37,677 bases of DNA from Gnetum montanum (Eukaryota > Streptophyta > Gnetopsida > Gnetales > Gnetaceae). Below are positions 9,362 through 19,920 of the stretch, in pieces. The notes under the pieces were generated by a model, which saw only the letters and a list, made by a program, of their open reading frames with translations, was not told where the DNA came from and did not search any database. The DNA lies in NCBI GenBank assembly GCA_015680685.1, contig MNCI01016507.1, positions 6,529 to 44,205 on the forward strand, read 5' to 3'. The position numbers and the translations under genes were made by a program. Each line of letters starts with the position of its first letter. The first letter of the stretch is position 1.

Positions 9362-11150
9362 TGCTAGGCATGAGGCCATGAATTATTAGTATAATTACTA
9401 GGGTAAATATTTAATTATCATTAAGACCCTTGTATTTAAATGGAAAGAACTTTCAAATCTTGAGACCGAACATTGAAATGCATGAAACTAGTCTACATGA
9501 AGGGTTTATAGAGGGAAAAGGATATCTAGGGATGCACTTCTTAGGGTTCATGGGAATAATCTCCTTGTTTGTAAAAAATAAAATGCAAAGTATGCTTATC
9601 CAAAAATGTGTGGAAGTGGATGTTATGCCTATGGCAATGAGCATTATGCCTGGTGATGGTAGACATGGGTGGATACATAATAGCTGCGGATATAACTAAT
9701 GTAGACATAACCAACATAAACATAACCAACATGGCAAAGTGGCGAACATGCATTAGTGGAAGAGGTGGATCTAATAGATAGTGTGGTCGATCATGTGGGT
9801 AATGTGGGTATTTAAGCCTATCATTAGGGAGCAACTATAAGAACAAGTGTCATAGTGTAGCAAAAGACATCAACTCCCCCCCCCCTCTCTCACTAGTAGC
9901 TGAAAACAAGGAACTCATAGGGCTCTCTCTCTCTTTCTCTCTCTCCCTCTCTCTTTGTCTCTCTCCAATGTCATTAGGAGAATAATAGAGTGATTGAATG
10001 AAGGAGAAATAGCATGTAGAAATGTTATTGGAGGTAGCATCCATGATAGCTCCCAGTGGCTATAGCTTGCACATGTGTTAGTAGATGTGAGGAACATTGC
10101 AGGTGGTAGTTAGTGGCTAACTAAAGGGAATACATCTATGAGGACCTCTCTCTTTGGATCTCTTAGGGCATGGACACTATCTAGCCAATGACAACAATGC
10201 ATAGTGCATCAATGAGCAATGATAGTGGTAGTAGTACATCAACAAGTGACAATAGGCAAGTGGCAGTGGTGGTCAGCAACTATAAGCAATGAATGGCACA
10301 TGCATCAACAAGCATGTCAACGACAATGCATGGCAGTGTGTGATTAGTGGATTAGCAACATCTATGATAGTATTGTCTATTGCAGTGTTAGTAGTGCATT
10401 ATAGGTGGCAAGTGGTGCGAGGGTGCACATGGTAGGGAGCTAGATTAAGGCCTCTTTGGCTAGCAAAGGAGGTGGTGTGCATTAAGAATGGTGCATCAAT
10501 AGAGGACTGATTGATAGAATACAATAGGAACATATAAAAAATTATGGGCAATGTTAGCAGTGGTAGCATCTGTGATAGCTCCTAGTGACTATAGTGATAA
10601 CATCAGTAACACCAAGAGAGGTCAACAATGCAAACAACAGTGGAGTGCATGGTAGGCACGAACGGTGGTGGTGAATGATGTTGGATGATGTGCATAATGT
10701 ATTAGCAACCAAAAATTGTAGGTGGTGTCCATTAACAATAGTAGATGACCTACAATGGTGGTGCATGACATTAGTGATAGGCAACAACAACAATATCAGC
10801 TCCATCAATGATAGCGCATTGTGAACAATGTTGGTCACAATAGTGAAAGAAATGGTAAGAGGTAGTAGATGATGTGTGGAGCAATGATGGAAGGTGAGTA
10901 GAGCACATTAGCAACCAATAGCCAGTAGCTAGCTGATAGCAAGAACCAGTGATAGTTACAACACATTGACTATCTAGTCAATGGTGGCAACAACAGTCAA
11001 CACATTAGTGGTAGTGAGGTAGTGTGTTCCCGTAGTGGCCAAGGGTTTTTTTCCAATTTTGGTAATAGTCAATGGACTAGCAAAAGTGCTGGTAAGCGAC
11101 AGAAGCTTCGGTGGTGTGTGTTTCCAACTAGCAACCTAGCCTTAGATTAG
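9362..11150 (+). mobile_element. R2 5' LTR (right end uncertain)
   Basis: 9362 to about 10215 aligns with 16727-17545: TGCTAGGCATG start, AATTACTAGGGTAAATATT, GAGGGAAAAGGATATCTAGG, GTGGAAGTGGATGTTATGCC and GACCTCTCTCTTTGGAT. A likely TATA element is at 9836 (ACTATAAGAAC; the 3' LTR has GCTATAAAACC at 17185). Beyond 10215 the LTR continues without a partner because the 3' LTR is truncated. 10215-11150 is rich in GCAACA/TGGTGG-type triplets and holds an imperfect internal repeat (10021-10065 against 10550-10595). I could not find the LTR end or primer site, so the right boundary is a guess. Confidence 0.65.
9876..9965. repeat. poly-C and (CT)n microsatellite in the R2 5' LTR
   Basis: Ten C residues at 9876-9885 run into CTCTCT, and a long CT-rich tract covers 9922-9965. 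The matching place in the 3' LTR (about 17225-17290) has only short pyrimidine runs, so the tract expanded after the two LTRs separated. It lies just after the presumed TATA box, in the expected leader of the element RNA. Confidence 0.85.
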
Positions 11151-12348
11151 CTTGAGCCACTAGAGGTCATTCAATTTGTACTCATTTTTGAGCTAGGCCA
11201 TCATTTCATTCCATTACTTTTAAACTTTTTATTACTAAACTATGGCCTTTGTTGCATAGGGCTTATGTTTTTTTAAAACTCTACTTGTTCTTTATGTAGG
11301 TTATTCCATGCTTTTCTTCCGACTTTTCATTAATGTAGGAGTATCTTTGTTAACATTTTAAAATGAATAGTTATTTTCCTATTAAAGTTGTTTGGACTAC
11401 TAATTTCAGTGACATTAAAATTATTTAATTTACTAGCATCTTGAACATCATGTTTTATTAAACACCATGTTGCCCTTCCAGCTAAGATTATTCCTAGGTT
11501 CCTTTACCCATATGGGAGGCACCTTAGGCAATAGTCTCCCTAAATGAGTTTTTCTAGGTGTTGATGTGTCAAAATTTTATGCATCAATAACTTTTTTTCA
11601 TTAGAAGAAGGGCTATTTTCCAACCTTTGTTTTCCCTTTATGTTTCTAAAAAATATTAGTTTTTCTATTCTTTTCCATTTATTGGCCCTATTTCTTTCTG
11701 TTTTTGCTTTACTATTTTTATTTCTATTTGTATTCTTAGTTACCAATTTACAACCCCTGAAAATTTTGTTTTTCCCAGTTTCTAAAAATTTCTATTGCCT
11801 ATTCTTATTAATTTTCATCCATTTTTAGTTCCTATTTTCTTGTTTTGAGAATCTAACTTTTTTTTTCTATTTTAGTTTCTGATTAGGTTACCTAAAACCT
11901 TTAATGGCCTATTTATAATACTAGTTCTAGTTAATGGTTGCCTATTTTTAGTTTTATTGCTCTATTTTAATTTCATTTCTAGATCCCCTAATTTAGACTA
12001 TGGCAGTCCTTACCTTAGCTCCAACTTTGGTGAAGTGATTTACATCATTTTTCTTTTAATTTACTTTTTTAAACTTTCGTATTTTCTATTTTATTTGCAA
12101 TTTTAGTTTTTCTTTTAAAAATAAAAATTAAAAAATATATAGTATTTAAATTTTTTTTATTTTCTTTAATTTTTGCAGTTTCTTAGAATTTTACATTTGC
12201 TGTTATTTTTCATTTTATGAGAAAATCTTCATCTCAACAAAGAGTTTCTACTCCTATCCCTAGTTGACCAACTATCTGTCATTTCACTTTTAAAAATCAA
12301 TGAGCTTCATGATTTCCATGTTCTATCCCTAGAAGAACTCAAACTAGG
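11151..12348 (+). other. R2 leader, T-rich, no gene seen
   Basis: This is long T-rich DNA between the LTR-like part and gag. Open stretches on either strand around 11540-11830 are low-complexity (Phe/Leu or Lys/Asn) and look like composition effects. It presumably contains the LTR end, primer site and 5' leader, but none can be placed with confidence. Confidence 0.4.
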
Positions 12349-14029
12349 ATGGTAGCCAATCAAGCCCTAGCTCCCTTGGTAAGCAACCACTTTAACTTCA
12401 CTAACTATCATGATATTCTGAAACCACTTCAAAACATAAATTTGTTTTTCCATCCCAAAACCCCTACTAGTTATGCCTACCAACATATAAAATGTTTTGA
12501 AGCCTTATTAGGCATCCATAACATTCCTAAAAAAAAAAACATAGCATGTAGGGTATTTGTAACAACTTTTAGGGGCAAAGCCACCGAATGGTTTTTTATG
12601 CTCCCAAATGCCTTTATCAACTCGTGGAAAGAGTTTAAAAATAAGTTCCTACTTCAATTCGATAGGTTCACTAGCCCTACCATAGCATCAAGAAATTTCA
12701 CAGGCTTAAGGAAAATACTTGGGGAAAATGTCTATGACTACAACTCAAGTTTCCTCCATGAACTTGCTTATGTACCAAGTGAGATGCATCCACAACCTAA
12801 TGGCATCCTTAATTTTTACTTGTCCACCATTAACCCATTCTTTTCCTATACCATTAAATCTAATCCCAACATAACAAAAATACAAGGAGTGATGGCTAAA
12901 TCCATTGATTTAGAGAAAATTTCCTTCAAGAATAGCATTCAAATCCAATTTGGAATGATGAATGTTAGAAACCCTATGAAATCTAGTTCTATACCTTTAC
13001 CAACTTTCCTAGTGACCAAAACTATGTTTCAAGCTTCTCAACCCCTTCAATTGACTCAACCTTCAAACAATTATTTTCAAAGTTCAANCCCCCTTCAATT
13101 GACTCAACCTTCAAACAATTATTTTCAAAGTTCAACATCTTCTTCATTTCTACCATCTGATACTAGTTTGAATGATGACTAATTGAAAGCCTTAATCCAG
13201 TCCATCATAAACCAAAATGAGATATCTAATCTTGTTGGATCTACAACTCAAACTCAAAATCAGATGACCTAGATATTAAGTTAACTTCAAAAAATTTCTA
13301 ATGAAGTAGTTGAACTAAAGTGAAACAATAACAAGATTTCTATACAATCTAAAAATCCAAGTACATCAATCAATAATGATTATTGTTGTCTTTATAACAC
13401 TAGACAACACTTTGAGAAAACTTTTCCTCAATTTTTAGCATCATATGGTGGAAATTTCTAAAGTCAACAAAATGGAAAAACCCCAATTATGGTCTTGAGC
13501 ATACCTCATGAAACAGAAAATGAGGAAGTTCCTTCATTTGAACAAGTCATGGTAACTAATCCCAACCCACATAACACTTGTTATCATAGACTTAGTGACA
13601 TTATGAACATCACAGAAAAACAAACTAGGAATAATCCTTATACTCCCCCAAACAGAAGAGTTCCTAGTCAAAACAACACAAACAACCAAACTAGACCATC
13701 CCAAGAAAATGCCCCATAATGACTGGACTTCACTTCCATACCTAGAAGAAGCCCACCTCAACAAGAAGCCAAGGATGAACATAACACTTATGATCTAGTT
13801 GAGGATTTAAAAAGAAATAAATCCAACATTGCAATGTATAACCTTTTACATTTTAATGAAATGAAAGATGTGATTCAAAAGATAGCCCATACATCTAAAA
13901 CCAATAAAGAAAAATCTCCAAGAATCGAAAGGTTAGTTCATTTTGCAGAAATTCCTAATGTGTTATCAATATAAAACACAAGAAATTCCATGTCAAATAA
14001 GAAAGAGAAACCTTCTTTCCTAACAACTT
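12349..14029 (+). pseudogene. R2 gag, largely readable then broken
   Basis: Gag of a Ty3/gypsy element. The start MVANQALAPLVSNHFNFTNY opens the longest frame in the window (277 codons to 13182). The capsid core reads KCFEALLGIHNIPKK, FRGKATEWFFMLP and SWKEFKNKFLLQF, typical Retrotrans_gag wording (x-G-x-A-x-x-W-F, then W-x-x-F-x-x-x-F). After the stop, reading resumes in the same style (LKALIQSIINQNE, then MVLSIPHETENEEVPSFEQV at 13489). R3 carries the homologous gag on the minus strand (LNDDQSKALIQSIMN). The frame contains one undetermined base at 13088 inside an exact duplication, so the local protein is unreliable. Later stops (13180, 13717) show it is inactive. Confidence 0.85.
13042..13135 (+). 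repeat. identical 46-bp tandem copies around a single N
   Basis: 13042-13087 and 13090-13135 read identically (from CCCCTTCAATTGACTC to AAAGTTCAA) and are separated by 'nc'. The only ambiguous base in the window sits exactly between the copies. This looks like a scaffolding or gap-closing artefact rather than a biological repeat. Confidence 0.85.
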
Positions 14030-14735
14030 TGATTATTTTCGAAAAGAATGTTTACAATTGTTTAATGAATCATGGTGAAACTGTTAGTTTCATGCTAATT
14101 GAGGTATGTAATTATAAACATGAATGCTACCATAAGAAAGAAGTGTGATACAACTTTATGGGTCTAATGTACCTATAGTAGGGTCATTAAAAGAAGTAAA
14201 GGTACAACTTAAACAATACCCTACCTTTACATGTCATACATATATTTTAGTAGTTGATATGTCACCCACTTATGGTGTGCTTTTAGCTAGGACTTTCGAA
14301 GGTAAGTTTGGGGGCTTCTTTAAGTTAGACTTCTCAAAATTATTAATTTCTATTAAAGGAAAACCTAAATATATGGTTAGACGAAGAGAGTCTTTCTATA
14401 AACAAGTGATAACAACTTTTGATCAACAAAATCAATCTTTGAAAAATCAAAATACTAATATTTATATTGGAGTTATCGAGGTTGGGCTTGGTGAACATGT
14501 TATAAATGATGATGAGAGTGAAATTTTAGAAATAAATCCTTTTTCTTCTAGTGAATGTGAAGAAATTTATGGAGATGTCTTGCCTTATCATCAACATGAT
14601 AAAGAAACATGTCTGTTGGATGACCTACCACCATTAGAAGAGGACAAAGATATAAAGGAGATCCTAACCATTAAAACATTAGAAGGCATGCCAAATTTGG
14701 ATGACATATCCATTGAACATATTCATAGAAAATAA
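14030..14735 (+). pseudogene. R2 retropepsin-like protease, degenerate
   Basis: The upstream frame reads IFEKNVYNCLMNHGETVSFM (about 14036-14096), where the family has L-V/I-D-S-G-A-S-x-N-V/F-M. The catalytic Asp is Asn here. After a frameshift, the main frame (14145-14735) reads GSLKEVKVQLKQYP, then ILVVDMSPTYGVLLARTFEG and KFGGFFKLDFSKLLISIKGK, the flap and C-terminal strand wording of plant Tat-type proteases (A-Y-G-x-x-L-x-R-x-F/W). The tail DDLPPLEEDKDIKEI is an acidic linker matched in R3 (ADPPPIGKDKDLSEI). Without its active-site Asp it cannot cleave. Confidence 0.78.
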
Positions 14736-15065
14736 AATTATGTTCTTAATGAATTAGCTCAAATTGCCACTATTATAGATGTCTCTTTTAGAAAAAATGC
14801 TTGGGATTCTGAAATAATTATTGAAAAGGTTAAATCCTATTCTAATCTATATAATATCTTTCCTTTTCAAATTTCGATGATGATAATCATATTCATGAAT
14901 TTTTGCTTTCCATTGGTAAATTTAGTGATTAATGTTTTAAAGTTTCTCAAATTAATAAAGAAGCTATGTCAAAGTTTATCATATTTTTTAAATTTAGTTG
15001 CCATTAGAAAACAAGCAAGAAAATTACGATTTTGTATCGATTTTCATAATCTCAATCATTAGTAA
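14736..15065 (+). pseudogene. R2 pol linker and N-terminal scrap of reverse transcriptase
   Basis: Readable pieces are LNELAQIATIIDVSFRKNAW and RKQARKLRFCIDFHNLNH followed by stops. The second matches the K-x-G-K-x-R-x-C-V/I-D-F-R-x-L-N block near the start of RT. Nothing of the RT palm, including the catalytic Asp loop, follows. The sequence passes within about 40 bases to the integrase end, so a large internal deletion removed RT, RNase H and the integrase core. Confidence 0.7.
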
Positions 15066-15084
15066 ATTGTTAAAAGATGATTTG

Positions 15085-15340
15085 CCAAGAAATATATAGC
15101 TAAATTTTTTAAAATAGAAGATCTAGTCCTAAAAAGAGATAGATTATTTGGTCAAACCAGCCCTCAAACTAAGTTTTCTCCTATGTGCTTAGGTCCATTC
15201 CAAGTTACAGACATCATTGATCCTAATGTTTACAAAATTGCTAACTTGCAAGGATATATGTTACATAGAGACTTTAATGCATTTCATCTAAAGCATTTCT
15301 ACTTAGCTGTCCCACATGAACACCTAGTAGATCCTTAGTT
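15085..15340 (+). pseudogene. R2 integrase C-terminal end
   Basis: The frame reads FFKIEDLVLKRDRLFGQ, then TKFSPMCLGPFQVTDI and MLHRDFNAFHLKHFYLAV before a stop. This is the gypsy integrase tail in which x-G-D-L-V-L-R/K is followed by G-K-F/L-x-P-x-W-x-G-P-F/Y and a final N-x-x-x-L-K-x-Y/F-Y. It is the 3' end of pol. No chromodomain follows. Confidence 0.75.
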
Positions 15341-16726
15341 ACATGTCTTCTTCCCTTTCACCATGCACTTTAGTTGTATATAGTTGCATTTGCATATTTT
15401 CTTTTCATTTCATCATTTCTTTTTTAGCATAATGGCTTTGGATTGATTTATGCTTTTCAACATGATTTTAGTAACCATTATGATCATTTGAGTTACTAGG
15501 CATTGGTTCATCATAACACCATTGGAGAATAATGCAAGTATATTTCTTTATATGATCTATTCTATTACTATTATATAAAATCTCCTTTAAATTATACATT
15601 TCAATAATGCTATGATTCTTCCCTATCTATCTCAAGGTTTTAGTTTTATTAGTTATATTGGATTATGAGGAACGAGATTTATGCTAACTTATCATGTAAT
15701 CATCATGATCATGTGAGTGTCAGATATGTCAAGTTAGAGAATGGTTAGTCATAATTACTAAGTAACCTAGGAAAATGGTATTTTTCCTCTCATAAGCTCT
15801 AGCCCTCAAGTGTGATGATCCATGGCTATCCTATGAACAACAGGGTGAAACATGTTCATCTGCACATGAGAACCCTTAGCCACCCATGAGACTTGCTATG
15901 ACGTCATCTAGATTGTAACTAAAAGGCACATACATGAGGGTTGAACTGCACCATGGGCAAAGTTTCAAAAGGATCATGTTCTTTGGAAATGTAGCTAATC
16001 AGCTAGAATCATGTTGGAATTCCTACATTAAGAATGAAGTACATCATAAGCAATTTTTCATAAAAAAAAGACAAAAGGAAAGAATGAGCACCATGTTCAT
16101 TGGCAGTGTAATAAGTTCTTATGTGTGATGGGGTTTGGCTACAATCCTCATCCTAGCCTCCATTCCCCTTTTGAACCTATTTTTCCAAAATTCAAAAAAA
16201 AAAGCAAATAATTCCTTTTCATCCATTCTCTTTTTGAATATCAAAAGAAAGAAAGAAAGAAAGAAAGAGTCCCAAGGAAAAATGTAAAAGTTATGGCTAG
16301 CTATGGTCTAAGATAAGTTTTCCCTCTTTATTAAGTTTAGCATAAGTCTCATGCTCAAAGTAGTCCATATACTTTTACCTTTAACTTGTAAGAAGATTGG
16401 GAATGAGATCTCAATTATATACTTTAATTATATATATATATATAGGTAAATTTATAATTTATAAAGAGTACATCTTTTGATATTAATTAAATAAAATGGT
16501 GTGGCAAGGGTGGCCCACATTTAGTTATCTCTTGATTATATGTTTATTTTAATCATATATTTAGATTAGTATAGTTTGATTTCAAATTTCAAGTTGTCTT
16601 TGTTTTATAAACCTTTTGATTCTTTACCTTTTGCATCTCCTATTAAGATTTCTATGGTTTCATTGTTCCTTACACTTGCATGCAATTTCTAGTTTGGGAG
16701 CTAAGTGTTTATGTTAACATTTCCCA
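15341..16726 (+). other. R2 3' noncoding region
   Basis: This lies between the integrase end and the 3' LTR. No domain is seen. It holds an (AAAG)n microsatellite (16243-16269) and a (TA)n run (16429-16444). Just before the LTR the sequence AGTTTGGGAGCTAAGTG (about 16691-16707) is purine-rich and may be a decayed polypurine tract, though about 20 bases separate it from the LTR start. The open stretch at 15934-16128 lacks any motif. Confidence 0.5.
16243..16269. repeat. (AAAG)n microsatellite
   Basis: About six AAAG units in a row lie in the 3' noncoding part of R2. No function is suggested. Confidence 0.9.
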
Positions 16727-17545
16727 TGCTAGGCATGGGGCCATGACTTAGTAGTCTAATTACTAGGGTAAATATTGAACTATCATTTAGGCCATTGTCT
16801 TTAAATGGTAAGAACCTTCAAATCTTTAGACTAAACATTGAAATGCCAGAAGCCAGCCTACTTGAAGAGTTTAGAGAGGGAAAAGGATATCTAGGGATGA
16901 AATTCTTAGGATTCATAAGAATAATGCCCTCATTTTTCAAAAATCAAATGCAAAGTACAGTCACCTAGACATTTGTGGAAGTGGATGTTATGCCTAGGGC
17001 TAATGAACATTATGCTTGGTGGTGGAAAATGTTGGTAGTTATTTATGGCTACAGACATAGTTGACACAAATGTAATCGACATAGAAAAGTGGTGAATGTG
17101 CAATAGCGGTAGAGATGGATGTAACTAATGGTGTGGTGGAGCAAGTGCACAATGTGGACATTTAAGCCTATTAGCAAGGAGTGGCTATAAAACCTAATGG
17201 TAGAGTGCAAGAAAAGACATCAGCCTCCTCTTCTTTTTCACTAATAGATAGAAATAGGGAATCATCAGTGCTCTCTATCTTTCTCTAGTGTGAGCAGGAG
17301 CACTATGGAATGATCAACTAAAGGAGAAAAAGCATGTAGAGACATTATAGGTAGCAGCATCTGTGAAAACTCCAAATGGTTGTATCTTGTGCATGCATTA
17401 GTAGGTGTGAGCAACATTTCAGGTGGCACCTAACAATTGACTGAATTGAATACATCTCCAAGGACCTCTCTCTTTGGATTTCTCATGGCACATGGATTTT
17501 CTTGCCAATGGTAGTAGAACATAGCATGTCGGTGAACAATTGTAG
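16727..17545 (+). mobile_element. R2 3' LTR, truncated on the right
   Basis: It aligns with 9362 to about 10215 from TGCTAGGCATG onward and keeps TATAAAA at 17186-17192. The match fades around 17510-17545, after GCCAATG and a GCATGTCGGTGAACAATTG segment that still resembles the 5' LTR loosely. R3 RNase H coding DNA then begins on the opposite strand. The right part of the LTR is therefore lost, and any target duplication with it. Divergence from the 5' LTR is large, so the insertion is old. Confidence 0.75.
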
Positions 17546-17587
17546 CTCCATTAGGAAATGGAATATCTAGAACACAAGAATCTTGTA

Positions 17588-17960
17588 TTAAAGCATCAAG
17601 AATGTGGTTTCCATCTCTTGAGAGCATGTCTTATATGCTCTCATCAAAGGATCCTTATCTTCATAAATGTTGTTAATTTGATTCACAATAAGTTGTGAAT
17701 CACTGTAAATCTTTAACTTTGAAAGATCAAATTCAATAAAATACTTTACTCCATATATTAAAGATTTATATTTAGCCATGTTTTTTGTCATGGATTTTGA
17801 AAAATGAATGGCTTTAAGAGTTGGCACTTCCCTAGGAGGAATTAACATAATTCTAGTGTTGCATCCTTGTTTTGATGAGGCTCCATCAGTACTAAGTATC
17901 CATGTGTTCAAGTTATTCAAATTTGAAAGGCATGCTCTTTGATTGATATAAGCATTATGA
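17588..17960 (-). pseudogene. R3 RNase H domain (second, 'archaeal-type' RNase H of Tat elements)
   Basis: The minus-strand frame starting at 17920 (110 residues) reads NTWILSTDGASSKQGCNTRI, LKAIHFSKSMTKNMAKYKSL and LSKLKIYSDSQLIVNQI, ending DPLMRAYKT. This is the RNase H1-like pattern seen as an additional RNase H in Tat-lineage elements (W-x-x-x-x-D-G-A-S, N-x-A-E-Y-x-A-L, D-S/A-x-L-I/V-x-x-Q). Catalytic Asp12 and Asp74 remain, but the Glu of the second motif is Lys (residue 50), so it is inactive. The frame runs straight into the protease-side linker upstream, with RT absent. Downstream it meets the truncated R2 LTR. Confidence 0.85.
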
Positions 17961-18690
17961 TAATCATATATTAGATTATTATCTAAGGATTGGAAAGTAA
18001 GGATTTCACTAAGATCCTTGTCTTTACCAATTGGTGGGGGATCGGCAAATAGGAAAGTCTTTTGACCATGTTGGTGGAAAGGAAATGTGTTAACATGAAG
18101 TTTAGAAAGCTTCCTATAAGTTGGTAAGAGGATGTGGCATGGGTATGAATATAGGGGTTTATGTCAGGTAAGGATCCATTCATTGCATCTAAATTTTCAT
18201 CTAGATTGTATTCACCAAAATTAAGATCAATGACTCCTACAAAGTCTTCACTTTGATTTTTTGATGTAACATGAGATTCATTAAAAATTGAGATAACATG
18301 ATGATGAAAAGGTTCTATAGGAATTATAACATGTTTAGATCTACCTTTGATTGGAAGAAGGAGTTCTGAGAAATCAAATCTAAAGAAACCTCCAAATTGG
18401 GCACCGAAGGTATGTGAAAGCAACATGCCATAAGTAGGTTTCATATGAACTACTAACATGTCCATGTGATATGAAAAATTAGGATATTACTCTAGGTGAA
18501 TTTGGATATCTTTAAGTGATCCTACTACATGGATGTTGGATTCATCTAGTTGGATAAAACTTAAAATTTGGTGAATCATTTGTGCTCCTGAACTTTTACA
18601 TACTTGAAGAGGTATTACATTTACAGTATCTCTTAAATCCATTAGACAATTATGGACATTCTTTTCTAGTATAACTAAAGTGTTAGGAAA
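17961..18690 (-). pseudogene. R3 retropepsin-like protease and linker, degenerate
   Basis: Minus-strand reading gives LEKNVHNCLMDLRDTVNVIP at about 18620-18680, in place of L-x-D-S-G-A-S-x-N-x-x-P: the Asp is present but the Ser-Gly pair is lost. Next come VVHMKPTYGMLLSHTFGAQF and GGFFRFDFSELLLPIKGRSK (18320-18465), closely matching the R2 protease. The linker after a frameshift reads PFHQHGQKTFLFADPPP and KDKDLSEILTFQSLD (about 17990-18075), again matching R2 (YHQHDKETCLLDDLPP). R2 and R3 are thus members of one family lying tail to tail. Confidence 0.8.
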
Positions 18691-18799
18691 GGAGGTTGGT
18701 CCTTATCCTATTGATGAAGAATGGATGTGTTAAGGATTCTAGCACCATCTACAAAATGTTGTTTCTCATTTGTAGGGATCTCACCTTTATCTCTTGATT

Positions 18800-19920
18800 C
18801 ATTGATCAATCCATGTATAGCTTCTTTTGCTTATTAAATTGTAATAGTTCATACATGGAAATGTTAGCCATGATCCTTTTCAAATCTTCTATACGATCAT
18901 AGGTTTTTATCTTACTTTTAGGCCTATGTTGGTTTTGGTTGGAATGATTATTGATTTACAATGATGTTCTAGGTTGTGTCTATTGTTCAAATGTATTATT
19001 GTGGTTTCTTTTGCTTGGAGGAACATATGTTTTTCCTTTTGGATCACTAGAGTTGTTCATGATGTCACTCATCTTCCTAAAACATGAAATTGTAGGGGTA
19101 GTTTCATTGATCATTACTTGCTTAAAGCATGATATTGGTTCATTTTCAATTTCAATAGTAATTTCTAGAACCATTAGTGAGGCTTTTCCCTTTTGGTTGT
19201 TTTTTAGTTCTTATGTAGTATCCCCATATAAGGCTTAGAATTGTGGGCAATACTTCTCATAATATTATCTACTATTATTTAACCTACAATATTAGCTAAG
19301 TGCTACTTTTTATAGGTTTCCATTTGGCTTATTATGTTGATTTCTTGTCTTAACATTGTTGAGTTTTAGTCCAATTACTTCATTAGAGAGCATTTGCAAT
19401 GTGGTTAAGAATTAGTTCATTAGAGGTTGACCATCAACTTTAGGTAAGTTGAAGTTTGTGTAGTCTCAAGGTTAGGGATAGAGGGTATAGAGGGAGGATT
19501 CATAATAGATTGAATTAAGGCCTTTGATTGATCATCATTTAGGCCAATGTTTTGAGGAAATAAAGAAGAGGAAGTATTTGAACTTTGAATATTTGGTAGA
19601 GAGTTGAGGATTGGAGGATTGGGTTGAAAATAATATGGGACTATTGGGGTTTGGGAACCTAAGCTAGGAGTTCTGAATTGGGACTATAATGAGTTTGTGG
19701 GAGTGATTTGTTCAATTTTGACTACTTTGGGCATGGATCCTTGCAATTCTATGATATTTAGATCAAATTTGATTGCATATGAGAATGGGAGGAAAATGTT
19801 TAAGATTTCTTCTAGTTGTGGTCACATCTTAATAAGAACATATGACAATTTTTAAAGGAATCTTAAATTGAAATTTCTAATAGATTTCCCACTAAGTTTT
19901 TGGAGGCTAGTATAGTTACT
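18800..19920 (-). pseudogene. R3 gag, C-terminal two thirds, degenerate
   Basis: In minus-strand order I read IRNFNLRFL (19870), EILNIFLPFSYAIKFDLN (19750-19810), a Gln/Pro/Asn/Ser-rich stretch (YYFQPNPPILNSLPNIQSSN), GLNDDQSKALIQSIMN (about 19495-19545) and MVLEITIEIENEPISCFKQV with CFRKMSDIMNNSSD (18980-19174). Each block has its counterpart in R2 gag. The N-terminal capsid part is absent upstream of about 19920, so R3 is truncated at its 5' end and no LTR of its own is recognised. Confidence 0.72.

Larger units (their letters stand above)
9362..17545 (+). mobile_element. R2: Ty3/gypsy (Tat-like) element, pol mostly deleted
   Basis: This element is bounded by two direct, related LTRs that both begin TGCTAGGCATG (9362 and 16727). 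Between them, in order on the plus strand, are a long T-rich leader, gag (12349 onward), protease (about 14030-14735), a scrap of RT (about 15000-15062) and the integrase C-terminal end (about 15085-15340), then a long 3' noncoding part. Most of RT, all RNase H and the integrase core are deleted. The left end sits in the P450 relic; the right LTR is truncated and runs into R3. The Tat-like assignment rests on the wording of protease and integrase tail and is an inference. Confidence 0.8.

Noticed and set aside
9430-9834. Open frames on both strands in the R2 5' LTR, one His/Pro/Met-rich
   Set aside because: The same DNA in the 3' LTR does not keep either frame, and it is LTR sequence.
11540-11828. 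Overlapping open frames on both strands with Phe/Leu-rich or Lys/Asn-rich translation
   Set aside because: Low-complexity T-rich DNA gives these by composition; there is no motif or conserved counterpart.
15934-16128. 64-codon plus-strand open frame
   Set aside because: It lies in the R2 3' noncoding region, has no motif and no counterpart in R3.
17430-17627. Minus-strand frame joining RNase H end to R2 LTR DNA
   Set aside because: It crosses the R2/R3 junction; the part below about 17545 is LTR antisense, so the fusion frame is accidental.
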